Source: Deltaproteobacteria bacterium (lineage in GTDB: Bacteria; Myxococcota_A; UBA796; SXON01). From it: a stretch of 62,448 bases of DNA. This document shows, one piece after another, positions 35,207 through 43,161 of this stretch (the stretch's first letter is position 1; every line of letters begins with the position of its first letter). The notes under the pieces were generated by a model. It ran no database searches. It was not told the origin of the DNA and worked only from the letters and a program-made list of their open reading frames with translations. The stretch is taken from positions 1 through 62,448 of the forward strand of contig CANKOI010000010.1 of the NCBI GenBank assembly GCA_947484175.1. Direction: 5' to 3'. The position numbers and the translations under genes are program-made.

Positions 35207-36118
35207 ATGGTGATTGAAACGGTCGAGGCGAGCGGACTTCGCGGGCTGGCCGGCGTCTGGGCTTTCGAACAGGAAGAGCGCCTGTCGCTCGGCTGGGAAG
35301 CCCGGCGCGCCCTACGGCACGCCCTGCACGTGCCCTTCGCGTTGGTGGATGCGGCGGTGCTGCGCGCCCTGCTGGCCGACTGGGGCGCTTCCGACGTGGA
35401 ACTGGAAGGGGAGCCCTGGGCGACGGGGGCGCGATTTTCTTCCGCTCCGGGTCTAAGCGGCCTCTTGGAGCCTGAAGCCGGCGGGTTGGTGCGTGTGCGC
35501 GCGCGGCTGCGGCTCGATCCGCCGCAGTTCGCCACGCTTCGCCACCACGCCGCCCGCGATCTCCGACTGGTGGCGGCGCTGGCGGAGGGGGCTACCTGCG
35601 AGCTTGCGGTCGGGCTTCTCGTTCGTGATGGCAGCGTGGCGTTGGACCTACACACCTTTGTGGTGGGGGGCGTTTCGTTCCCTGTCGCGGGGCCCGACCG
35701 CCCCGCCTGGCTGGTGCCCTTCCTTTCGGGCATTAGGGGTCGATTCGCGGCCGCCCCGGTGCCACCCGGGGCGTGGGGCGAAGCGGCCCGCAGCTGGTCG
35801 GCGGAGGAGCAACTCCACCTTCGGGCGGCCACGGAAGCCCTCGCGGCCTGCCCCGATGCCGTGATGAACCTGCTCCCACTCCCCGACGAGCCCGCTGTCC
35901 TCGAGGGGAACGCGCTCATCCCCGTGCGGTTCCTCCCCGCCGCCGCGCGTGCGGCCGTGGGGTGGGTGGGGGTGGTGCATCTTCGGCGCCCCGACATGCT
36001 CGTGGCGCTCGACGCACCGAGCGGGCCGGCATGGGCGGCGTGGTGGGCTGGCCAGGTGGCTGCCGAGCAGGCCGCGGTAGAGCAGGTGATCCTCCTCTCG
36101 GGCCCGCCGGGTGAATAG
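35207..36118 (+). CDS. hypothetical protein, unknown family
   Basis: The 303-residue soluble protein is rich in Ala, Leu, Gly and Trp. It has no signal peptide or membrane helix. The sequence is alternating strand/helix without recognisable motifs; distinctive stretches are FEQEERLSLGWEARRAL, VRARLRLDPPQFATLRHH and MNLLPLPDEPAVLEGNA. Its codon use is like its neighbours, so it is not obviously foreign. It overlaps the following zinc-ribbon/membrane gene by 8 bp and may be part of the same unit. It is divergent from the PilZ gene (94 bp between starts). No function proposed. Confidence 0.65.
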   Translation: MVIETVEASGLRGLAGVWAFEQEERLSLGWEARRALRHALHVPFALVDAAVLRALLADWGASDVELEGEPWATGARFSSAPGLSGLLEPEAGGLVRVRARLRLDPPQFATLRHHAARDLRLVAALAEGATCELAVGLLVRDGSVALDLHTFVVGGVSFPVAGPDRPAWLVPFLSGIRGRFAAAPVPPGAWGEAARSWSAEEQLHLRAATEALAACPDAVMNLLPLPDEPAVLEGNALIPVRFLPAAARAAVGWVGVVHLRRPDMLVALDAPSGPAWAAWWAGQVAAEQAAVEQVILLSGPPGE

Positions 36119-36542
36119 TTGCTGTGTGCGCTGTGGCGCGGAGAAGGAGCTGCCCTTGGGCCGCTGCCCGGCGTGCGAGCACTTGCCCGATCGGGGCGAG
36201 GCAGCGCTCTCGGTGCTCGCCTCGCGCCGCATGCTCGGCGCTGCGGAGCTCGCCGAGGTGCAACATCGCATTCAGCGGGGCGAGCCGCTTCGCCCCTCCG
36301 CGGCGCGCTTGCGCGCGGCGGAGGGGCTCCTCTTCGGCACGTCGAACGAACTCCCTGCTCTCCGGCCCGCTCAGCTCCTCGCCCTCGTGGCCGGCTCGCT
36401 CCTGTTCAGCCCGCTCCTGCCGCTGGCCGCGGCCGTCGCGTGGCGCGATACGGCGCGAGGGCGGCAGGCGCTCATCGTGGTGGCGGCCTCAACGGTGCTG
36501 CTCGGCGGCGTGTGGCTCGCTCTCGTGTTTTCGCGGGGCTGA
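36111..36542 (+). CDS. small zinc-ribbon membrane protein
   Basis: The 143-residue protein opens with a four-cysteine ribbon: CVRCGAEKELPLGRCPAC (CxxC...CxxC). A helical region of about 55 residues (LASRRMLGAAELAEVQHRIQ) follows, then two hydrophobic helices (about 87-110 and 120-140). The GTG start overlaps the previous gene. The zinc ribbon probably faces the cytoplasm. Its stop TGA abuts directly, with no spacer, the stop of the convergent permease gene (TGATCA). Confidence 0.7.
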   Translation: MNSCCVRCGAEKELPLGRCPACEHLPDRGEAALSVLASRRMLGAAELAEVQHRIQRGEPLRPSAARLRAAEGLLFGTSNELPALRPAQLLALVAGSLLFSPLLPLAAAVAWRDTARGRQALIVVAASTVLLGGVWLALVFSRG

Positions 36543-37376
36543 TCAGGGCACGTCGGTGCGCGAGAAGCGCAGCATCGACACAGCGGTGGCCACCAACGTG
36601 ATCACCCCCACCGCGAGAAACTGGCCGGGCTCAAACGCGCCTTCCCAGTTCTCCCAGCAACCCATGGCGCCCACGAGCGTCCATTTCACAGCCGTCTTGG
36701 GCCACTCTTCCTGAAGGATCAAGCCGAGGCCCTTCAAGAGCAGCCACACGACTCGGTCGGCGAGCAGCAGGAGGATCAGGCTCGCCACGACGCCCCCCAC
36801 CGAACGGACGAAGCTCGAGAGGGCCATGCCAATCGCGATCAGCGCCATGTCGCTCACGAAGCTGGCGGCAAAACCGAGGGAGAGACGCAGGAGCGACTCG
36901 CTGCCTTCGGCGACGGATTGATCGATCGCCGGGCCACCGATGACCGCCCAGCCGAGGCCCACCGCGGCCACGAAGGTGAGCGCCAAGGTGGCCGCGGAGA
37001 GCGTCCACAACGAGATCGCTTTGGCGAGGAGGATGCTCCAGCGGGGCACGGGGCGCACCATCAGCTCGCGGAGCGTGTGGTCGGCGTTTTCGCCCGCTAC
37101 ACTCGCCCCGGTGGCGAGAAAGAGCAGCAGCGGGAGTACGAAGAAGTTGCGCGCCCAGAGGGCCTTGCCGCCCACGGCCACCACGTCGAACTGCAACATG
37201 CCCCGCAGCGGCTGGCCGTTGAACTGGGCGCTGTCCTGCATGCCCATCAGCGCGTTCATGCCCAGCACCGCGAACAGCGGCACCAGCACGGCCACCACGA
37301 GAGCGCCGATGCCGCTCCCCCGCGTGTAGACCTTCAGCATCTCCACCCGAACCATGGCAAGGAACTGGCGAGGCAT
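36543..37376 (-). CDS. ABC-2 type transporter permease
   Basis: The 277-residue protein starts MPRQFLAMVRVEMLKVYTRG. This ExxK-type N-terminal amphipathic helix typifies ABC-2 permeases such as NosY-like proteins. About six membrane helices follow, with the cytoplasmic sequence ENADHTLRELMVRPVPRWSILLAK between helices 2 and 3. The ATG overlaps the stop of the ATPase gene (ATGA), so the two form one exporter. Cargo is unknown; members handle drugs, lipids, peptides or copper-site maturation. Confidence 0.88.
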   Translation of the reverse strand: MPRQFLAMVRVEMLKVYTRGSGIGALVVAVLVPLFAVLGMNALMGMQDSAQFNGQPLRGMLQFDVVAVGGKALWARNFFVLPLLLFLATGASVAGENADHTLRELMVRPVPRWSILLAKAISLWTLSAATLALTFVAAVGLGWAVIGGPAIDQSVAEGSESLLRLSLGFAASFVSDMALIAIGMALSSFVRSVGGVVASLILLLLADRVVWLLLKGLGLILQEEWPKTAVKWTLVGAMGCWENWEGAFEPGQFLAVGVITLVATAVSMLRFSRTDVP

Positions 37377-38314
37377 CACGCCACCCCCGGCTCGGAAGAG
37401 GTGACGGAGAGGAACAGCTCCTCCAAGGAGCCCGCCCGCGGCACCAGCGAGGAGACGGCCACGCCGCCCTGCACCAGCGCCCGGTTGAGCTCGGCGGGCG
37501 CGGTGCTCGACAGGGCGAGGAGCAGGCGACCATCGGCGCCATCCCCTTCGATCGTGGCGCCTTCGATGCGGGCGATCACTTCGAGCGCTCGGGGGCGGTC
37601 GTCCACGCCCACTTCGATCACGGTGCGCGCGCCCAACTGCCGGATGAGCTGCGCCATCGTGCCTTCGGCTTTCAGCACTCCGCGGTCGAGGATGCCCACA
37701 CGATTGCACATGGCTTCCACTTCACTCAGCAGGTGGGAGCTCACGAAAACGGTGCAGCCGTCGCGGCGCACCAGCTCGACCAGCAGGTCGCGCACCTCGC
37801 GCATTCCGCGCGGGTCGAGGCCGTTGGTGGGCTCGTCGAGCACGAGCAGCTTCGGCCGGCCGAGCAGGGCCCGAGCGATCCCGAGGCGCTGCCGCATGCC
37901 GAGGGAGTAGCTGCGAACGCGCTCGCCGCCCCGTGCCAACAGGCCCACCCGCTCCAACGCCTCCTCGATGTCGGCGGCGGTGCCCCGACCCGCGTAGGCC
38001 GCCGCGATGCGCAGGTTCTGTCGGCCGGAGAGCCAGTCGTTGAACGTGGGAGTCTCGACCATCGCGCCGATCTCCGTTCGTTGGCGCACGATGTCGCGCT
38101 CGCCGAACACCTCCACGGTGCCCTCACTGCGGGCGATCAAGCCCAGAATCGCACGGATCGCGGTGGTTTTGCCGGCGCCGTTCGGCCCTAGGAACCCGTA
38201 GAGGTCGCCGCGCTGAACCTGCAGCTCCAAACGATGGACGGCGGCCCGTTTGCCGTAAAAGCGCGACAGGCCGGTCACGGCGAGCGCAGGAACTTCACTT
38301 GTCACCAGCCGCAT
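37376..38314 (-). CDS. ABC-2 type transporter ATP-binding protein
   Basis: About 312 residues from the ATG at 38314. The nucleotide-binding domain shows Walker A GPNGAGKTT, a Q-loop-like METPTFNDWLSG, the signature YSLGMRQRLGIA, Walker B LLVLDEPTNGLD and the switch VSSHLLSEVE. A C-terminal ~90-residue domain (ARTVIEVGVDDRPRALEVIA) follows, common in ABC-2 ATPases. It powers the adjacent permease. An upstream in-frame start exists at 38377 but would run under the divergent lipoprotein gene. Confidence 0.93.
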   Translation of the reverse strand: MRLVTSEVPALAVTGLSRFYGKRAAVHRLELQVQRGDLYGFLGPNGAGKTTAIRAILGLIARSEGTVEVFGERDIVRQRTEIGAMVETPTFNDWLSGRQNLRIAAAYAGRGTAADIEEALERVGLLARGGERVRSYSLGMRQRLGIARALLGRPKLLVLDEPTNGLDPRGMREVRDLLVELVRRDGCTVFVSSHLLSEVEAMCNRVGILDRGVLKAEGTMAQLIRQLGARTVIEVGVDDRPRALEVIARIEGATIEGDGADGRLLLALSSTAPAELNRALVQGGVAVSSLVPRAGSLEELFLSVTSSEPGVA

Positions 38315-38354
38315 CCCCGTGTAGACAGCGCCGCCAGCTAACCCGGAGTTGCAG

Positions 38355-39617
38355 ATGTTCGCTCTTCTCACCGTCATTGCCTGTCTCGACCCCGTTCAGA
38401 AGGACGATGGGTCCGACTCCGGCGACACTGCCGGCGGCGGCGGGGGCACAGGGGCCACGATTTTCGACGTGCGTGAGGGTCGCGTGGCGGACGGCCAGAC
38501 GGTCACGATCACGGGGGCGCTCGTGTCTTCCCCGCTCACTCGTGCGGATAGCGACTCCGGGCGCAGCGACGGCTTCTTTGTGCAGGATCCGGCGGGCGGC
38601 GAACGCAGCGGGCTGTACGTGTGGAGCCAGGGGCAGTTCGGGAGTGAGCTCACGGTCGCGGAGGGCGACGAAGTCACGATCTCCGGCAAGGTTTCGGAGT
38701 ACTTCGGGTGGACCGAGCTGGTGGTGGGCGATGCCTCGTCGATCACCGTCACCGGGGCCGGCACGCTCCCCGCCCCCGCCGACCTCGGCGATGGCGCCGG
38801 GGTGGACTGGGATGCCTGGGAGAGCGTGCCCGTCACCCTCCAAGACCAGACCGTCGATGCCGTGAGCGAGTTCGGCACCGGCACGCTGAGCGCGGGCGTC
38901 GGCCTCGACGACGGTTTTGTCTACAACGACTACGACTGCCGCGGCCACTTCGAGAGTGTGACCGGCATCGTCTTCTACTCCTACGAGGTCTGGTCGGTGA
39001 ACAACCGCACCGAGAGCGACCTCGGCCAGTACACCGACGGCGCCGCTCTGGAGTCCGATGTTTTCGCGGTCCGCGCGGGGCAGGTCTGCGGACCGGTGCA
39101 CCTCACGGGCCTCGTGTCGAGCGCGCCGAGCTTCGGCGAGGACGACGACCGCACGTACATCTTCGCGCAAGACCCGGCGGGCGGTCCCAACAGCGGCATC
39201 GTGCTCTTCGCGCCGGGCGGCTACACCGCGTTCGAAGCCGGCACCGAGTTTGAGGTGACGGGCTCGGTGAGCAACTACTTTGGCCTGATCGAGATTTTTG
39301 TAGGCGACGACGGAAGCCTCACGGCTACGGGCACGGGCACGATCACCCCGCAGGTGGTCACGGCCGACGAGACGGACTGGCTGCAATGGCAATCGGCGCT
39401 GGTTCGCATCGAGAACGTCACCGCGGTGACGGCTGTGGACGAATACGGGACCGTCCTGACCGACGCAGGCGTGTACGTGGACAACCTGTTCTACAACTTC
39501 AGCGCGGAAGAGGGCACGGCGTGGTCGTCTGTGACCGGGCCGTTGTTCTACACCAGCTACGACGACGTGCCCCAGTACCTGGTGGAGCCGCGCAGCGCGG
39601 CGGACCTCGAGAACTAG
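38355..39617 (+). CDS. lipoprotein with tandem OB-fold-like domains
   Basis: About 420 residues from the ATG at 38355, with GGAG 7 bp upstream. MFALLTVIACLDPVQ has a lipobox IAC and a D/G/T linker. Two copies of a ~190-residue unit follow. Each unit has a strand set like GQTVTITGALVSSPL, then FFVQDPAGGERSGLYVW, then GDEVTISGKVSEYFGWTELV; the second copy reads IFAQDPAGGPNSGIVLF and FEVTGSVSNYFGLIEIFVG. The QDPAGG...G---(V/L)--G-V-EYFG---(L/I) pattern is that of OB-fold modules found beside secreted nucleases and in DUF5689-type proteins. No nuclease domain is present here, so it is likely a binding protein. The Tat phosphoesterase follows after 4 bp and is probably its partner. Confidence 0.8.
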   Translation: MFALLTVIACLDPVQKDDGSDSGDTAGGGGGTGATIFDVREGRVADGQTVTITGALVSSPLTRADSDSGRSDGFFVQDPAGGERSGLYVWSQGQFGSELTVAEGDEVTISGKVSEYFGWTELVVGDASSITVTGAGTLPAPADLGDGAGVDWDAWESVPVTLQDQTVDAVSEFGTGTLSAGVGLDDGFVYNDYDCRGHFESVTGIVFYSYEVWSVNNRTESDLGQYTDGAALESDVFAVRAGQVCGPVHLTGLVSSAPSFGEDDDRTYIFAQDPAGGPNSGIVLFAPGGYTAFEAGTEFEVTGSVSNYFGLIEIFVGDDGSLTATGTGTITPQVVTADETDWLQWQSALVRIENVTAVTAVDEYGTVLTDAGVYVDNLFYNFSAEEGTAWSSVTGPLFYTSYDDVPQYLVEPRSAADLEN

Positions 39618-39621
39618 CCCC

Positions 39622-41034
39622 ATGCGGGTGACCCGTCGCGAAGTTTTGGCGGGCGCCGGAGCGCTGGCGGGCGCCGCCAGTACGCAGGCCTGCAAGACCG
39701 ACGACGCCGACAGCGCCGGCGATCTCGGCCCCGCCGCGATCGACACCATCATCGTGGTGATGATGGAGAACCGCTCCTTCGACCACATGCTCGGCGGGCT
39801 CACCCTGTTCGAGGGCCGCACCGATGTGGATGGCGCCACGGCGGAGATGTCGAACCCCGACGCCGACGGCAATCCGGTGTACGTCTACCCCAACGACGTC
39901 GGGTGCCTCGACGACCCGCCGCACAGCTGGGACTCCGGGCACGCGCAGTTCAACAGCGGCGCCAACGACGGGTTCGTTACGCGCTACGGCGGCCCCGGCG
40001 TGATGCAGGTGCAGGCCCGCACCGACCTCCCGATCTCTTGGGCGCTGGCCGATGAGTACGCGGTGTTGGACCAATACTTCTGTTCGGTGATGAGCTCCAC
40101 GTGGCCCAATCGCTTCTACGGCCACTGTGGCACTTCGCTGGGCATGACCGGCAACGATTGGCCGCCCGACGGCAGCTACGACATCCCCAACGTGTGGGCG
40201 AAGCTCAACGAGGCCGGGGTCGAGAACCAGTACTACTACTCCGACCTGCCCTTCCTCATGCTGATCCGCGAGGGCCTGAACGTCACCCGGCTCCGCTACA
40301 TCGAAGACTTCGTGCGGGAGGCCGAAGCCGGCACGCTGCCGCCCGTGGTGTGGGTGGAGCCCGGCTTCGCCTTCAACGACGACCATCCCCCCCACCACGT
40401 CGGGCTCGGGCAAGAGTTCCTCGCCGTCGTCTACAAGGCGCTCTCGCGGTCGCCGCAGTGGAACAACTGTCTGCTGCTCATCACCTACGATGAACACGGG
40501 GGCTTCTTTGACCACGTGCCGCCGCCCAAGACCGACGACGACTACGTCACCGAGGGTTTCGACCAGCTCGGCTTCCGCATCCCCGGCCTGGCGATCGGTC
40601 CCTACGTGAAGCAGGGCGCGGTGAGCACCCAGTTCGACCACACCAGCTGGTTGAAGTTCGTGTGCGAGCGGCACGGCATCGAGCCGTGGACCAAGCGCAT
40701 CGCCGCGGCGAACTCGCTCGCAGCCGTGCTCGACACCGACCGGATGGCCGCCCGCGACCCCCGCCCCCCCATCGAGCTTCCCGTCTTCGAGTTCGACGAT
40801 GACGCCCTCGGCGACGAGTGTACGTACTCCGGGGTTCTCGGGCCGCCGCCCCCCCCGGGCGCGCCCCCCGGCCCGCCCCCCCCGCAGCCCGCCGTGGTGG
40901 AGCCGTGGCACGGGTTGATGCGCGCCGTGTACCGCGAAGAAGATCGCAGCGAGGAGTGGGTGCGCTTGGTGCACTGGCTGCGGGCCTACCTGCGCGACGA
41001 GGCTCCTCCGGGCGTGTTCCAGCGTCGTCGCTGA
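39622..41034 (+). CDS. phosphoesterase / phospholipase C family protein (Tat)
   Basis: The 470-residue protein begins MRVTRREVLAGAGALAGAAS with a twin-arginine motif and then QACK, so it may be a Tat lipoprotein. The mature part has TIIVVMMENRSFDHMLGG and ITYDEHGGFFDHVPPP, the metal- and nucleophile-containing blocks of the PF04185 (phospholipase C/acid phosphatase) family. It also has PNRFYGHCGTS. A Pro-rich loop (GPPPPPGAPPGPPPPQP) precedes the last ~50 residues. It should hydrolyse phosphoesters of lipids or nucleotides outside the cytoplasm. It lies 4 bp after the OB-fold lipoprotein gene and 36 bp before the AAA+ ATPase gene. Confidence 0.88.
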   Translation: MRVTRREVLAGAGALAGAASTQACKTDDADSAGDLGPAAIDTIIVVMMENRSFDHMLGGLTLFEGRTDVDGATAEMSNPDADGNPVYVYPNDVGCLDDPPHSWDSGHAQFNSGANDGFVTRYGGPGVMQVQARTDLPISWALADEYAVLDQYFCSVMSSTWPNRFYGHCGTSLGMTGNDWPPDGSYDIPNVWAKLNEAGVENQYYYSDLPFLMLIREGLNVTRLRYIEDFVREAEAGTLPPVVWVEPGFAFNDDHPPHHVGLGQEFLAVVYKALSRSPQWNNCLLLITYDEHGGFFDHVPPPKTDDDYVTEGFDQLGFRIPGLAIGPYVKQGAVSTQFDHTSWLKFVCERHGIEPWTKRIAAANSLAAVLDTDRMAARDPRPPIELPVFEFDDDALGDECTYSGVLGPPPPPGAPPGPPPPQPAVVEPWHGLMRAVYREEDRSEEWVRLVHWLRAYLRDEAPPGVFQRRR

Positions 41035-41070
41035 GCGCCCCGCCGGTGGCGGCGGCGTTACATCGCTGGC

Positions 41071-43161
41071 ATGAGCACCGTGTTCGAGGAACTCGCCCGC
41101 CGCCTTCGGCGCACCGACCTCCTCCTCCTGCGCGCCGTGCGCCGCCAGCGCTCGCGCCCCGCGATGCGCGCCAAGGGCCAGTTCTGGGGCTCGGTGATCA
41201 CCGACGACGAGGTGGATGCGCTCCTCCGCGCCCACGGCGAAATCGACTACCCCGCGGGCCCCGACGGCCTTGAAGAAGCCGTCCTCGCCTCCTCGGCCCT
41301 CCGCGACGCGCCCGGAGGCCGTTTCGACCGCTTCCGCGAGGCCTTCGGCCTTGACGGCGACGACGCGGACCTCGTGCTCCTCTCGCTCGCCCCCGAGATC
41401 AGCGCCGGGTACGGCAAGATTTTCGCCTACCTCAACGACAACCTGAATCAGGCCTACCTCACGGTCGACATGGCCACTCGCGTGCTGCGTCCCGGGCGGC
41501 GGGAACGATTGGCGTTGCAGGCCCGGCTGTTGCCCGGCGGCCCGCTCATCCGGCACAGGCTGTTGTTGCTCAACCCACCCGACGGTTTTGAGACGCACAC
41601 GTCCCGTCGGTTGCACCCCGCCCCTCGCCTCGTCCGGTGGTTTTTGGAAGAGGAGGAGCTGCCCACCAGCGTAGGGTTCACGCCCATCGAAACCGACGTG
41701 GAGCCCTTCATCCCGGCCCCCACGCGCAAGCGGATCGAGGACCTCGATCGGACCCTACGGGGAGCCGTGACCGTGGCGATCGTGGGCAGCACCCTCGGCC
41801 TCCGCGAGGGTGTGGCGCAGTCCATCGCCCGGTTCGTAGACCGAAAGCTGGTTCGCATCGACCTCGAGCGCACCCGCCAGTACCTCGAAGAGCCCTACGA
41901 CCTCATTCGGGAGCTGCGCCTGAGCGGGGCGCTGCCCTATGTCGTGAACGTGGCCTCCGCCCAGGAAGACCCTGCGCTGCGCAACCAGTTGATGGCGCTC
42001 GGCGGGGCGCTGAGCACGCTGCCGTACCCGGTGTTGGTGTCGGGCAGCGACCGCCGCGCCATTTCGGGGCTGTTGGGTCCCGACCGCCCCAGCGTGACCG
42101 TACAAGTAGGGCGCACTACGCTCGAAGAGCGCGTGGAGGCCTGGAAGGTGCAGCTGGAGCGGAAGGGCTGGTCGAGTGCGATCGCCGAGGACATCTCCGA
42201 GCGTTTCTACAGCGTGGCCGGCACGACCATTCCCAAGGTGCTCGATCGGGCCGAGGCCGAAGCGGGCGGTCGCGAGCCGCACATCGAGCTGTTGTGGCAG
42301 GCTGCCCGCGATCTGAGCCGGCCCGAGTTCCGGGGGCTCGCGCAGCACGTGGTGCCGCAGTTCAAGATGGAGGACCTGATCATCACCGACAAGGTGAAGG
42401 ACCAACTCATCCATCTCACCCACTACCTGTCCGAACAGGAAAACGTCTACCACCGGTGGGGGGCGAACAAGATTCGGGCCCGCGGCTACGGCGTGAAGGC
42501 GCTGTTCTCCGGGGGGCCGGGCACCGGCAAGACCATGGCTGCCGAGGTGATCGCGGGTTCGCTGGGCCTCGACCTGTTCCGAGTAGACCTCTCCAGCGTG
42601 GTTTCACGCTGGGTGGGCGAAACCGAGAAGAACCTCCGCGAAATCTTCGACGCCGCCGAGGGCGGCACCGCCGTGGTGCTGTTCGACGAGGCGGACGCCC
42701 TGTTCGGCTCCCGCGGGGAGGTGAAGCAGGCCCAGGACCGGTTCGCCAACCAGGAGGTGAGCTTCCTGCTCCAACGCCTCGAAGTGTTCGAAGGGTGCGC
42801 CATCCTCACCACGAACCTTCAGGAAAACATCGACGAGGCCTTCCTGCGTCGGTTCGGCTCCGTGGTGGAGTTCCCGATGCCCAACCCGGAGATGCGCCAG
42901 AAGTTGTGGGACCGCTCGATCCCGCCGTATGCCCCCCGCGGCGACGACCTCGACCTCGTGTACTTGGCGAACCAGTTCGTTCTCGCCGGTGGCGGCATCG
43001 TGAACAGCGCGATCAACGCGTGCATCCTCGCGAGTGCGCGGCGTGAACCGGTGTGTATGCGTCACGCCGTAGAGGCCGTGGCCCGCGAGCTCATCAAGAT
43101 GGGCAAGCAGGTGAACCGCGTACACTTCGCGGACTACTACGAATTCGTGAAACACCTTTGA
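41071..43161 (+). CDS. AAA+ ATPase of the contractile-injection (Afp15/eCIS) type
   Basis: The 696-residue protein has a long N-terminal part (1-400) with a helical LLLLRAVRRQ opening and an inactive-looking ATPase-like section (about 210-360). The C-terminal AAA+ domain has Walker A GGPGTGKTMAAE (about 478), VGETEKNLREIFDAAE, Walker B VVLFDEADALFGSRG (about 540), sensor 1 LTTNLQENID and the arginine-finger FLRRFGSVVEFPMPN. This whole layout is that of the ATPases encoded in extracellular contractile injection clusters. No sheath, tube, baseplate or spike gene is in the window, so it is an orphan here. Other AAA+ roles remain possible. The stop overlaps the TTG start of the next lipoprotein. 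Confidence 0.8.
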   Translation: MSTVFEELARRLRRTDLLLLRAVRRQRSRPAMRAKGQFWGSVITDDEVDALLRAHGEIDYPAGPDGLEEAVLASSALRDAPGGRFDRFREAFGLDGDDADLVLLSLAPEISAGYGKIFAYLNDNLNQAYLTVDMATRVLRPGRRERLALQARLLPGGPLIRHRLLLLNPPDGFETHTSRRLHPAPRLVRWFLEEEELPTSVGFTPIETDVEPFIPAPTRKRIEDLDRTLRGAVTVAIVGSTLGLREGVAQSIARFVDRKLVRIDLERTRQYLEEPYDLIRELRLSGALPYVVNVASAQEDPALRNQLMALGGALSTLPYPVLVSGSDRRAISGLLGPDRPSVTVQVGRTTLEERVEAWKVQLERKGWSSAIAEDISERFYSVAGTTIPKVLDRAEAEAGGREPHIELLWQAARDLSRPEFRGLAQHVVPQFKMEDLIITDKVKDQLIHLTHYLSEQENVYHRWGANKIRARGYGVKALFSGGPGTGKTMAAEVIAGSLGLDLFRVDLSSVVSRWVGETEKNLREIFDAAEGGTAVVLFDEADALFGSRGEVKQAQDRFANQEVSFLLQRLEVFEGCAILTTNLQENIDEAFLRRFGSVVEFPMPNPEMRQKLWDRSIPPYAPRGDDLDLVYLANQFVLAGGGIVNSAINACILASARREPVCMRHAVEAVARELIKMGKQVNRVHFADYYEFVKHL

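Noticed and set aside
39499-41616. A 705-codon minus-strand frame across the phosphoesterase and AAA+ genes
   Set aside because: It spans two well-supported genes on the other strand and its predicted protein is Arg/His/Val-rich without motifs.
41071-43161. A complete extracellular contractile injection locus
   Set aside because: Only the ATPase is recognisable; neighbouring genes are not structural components.
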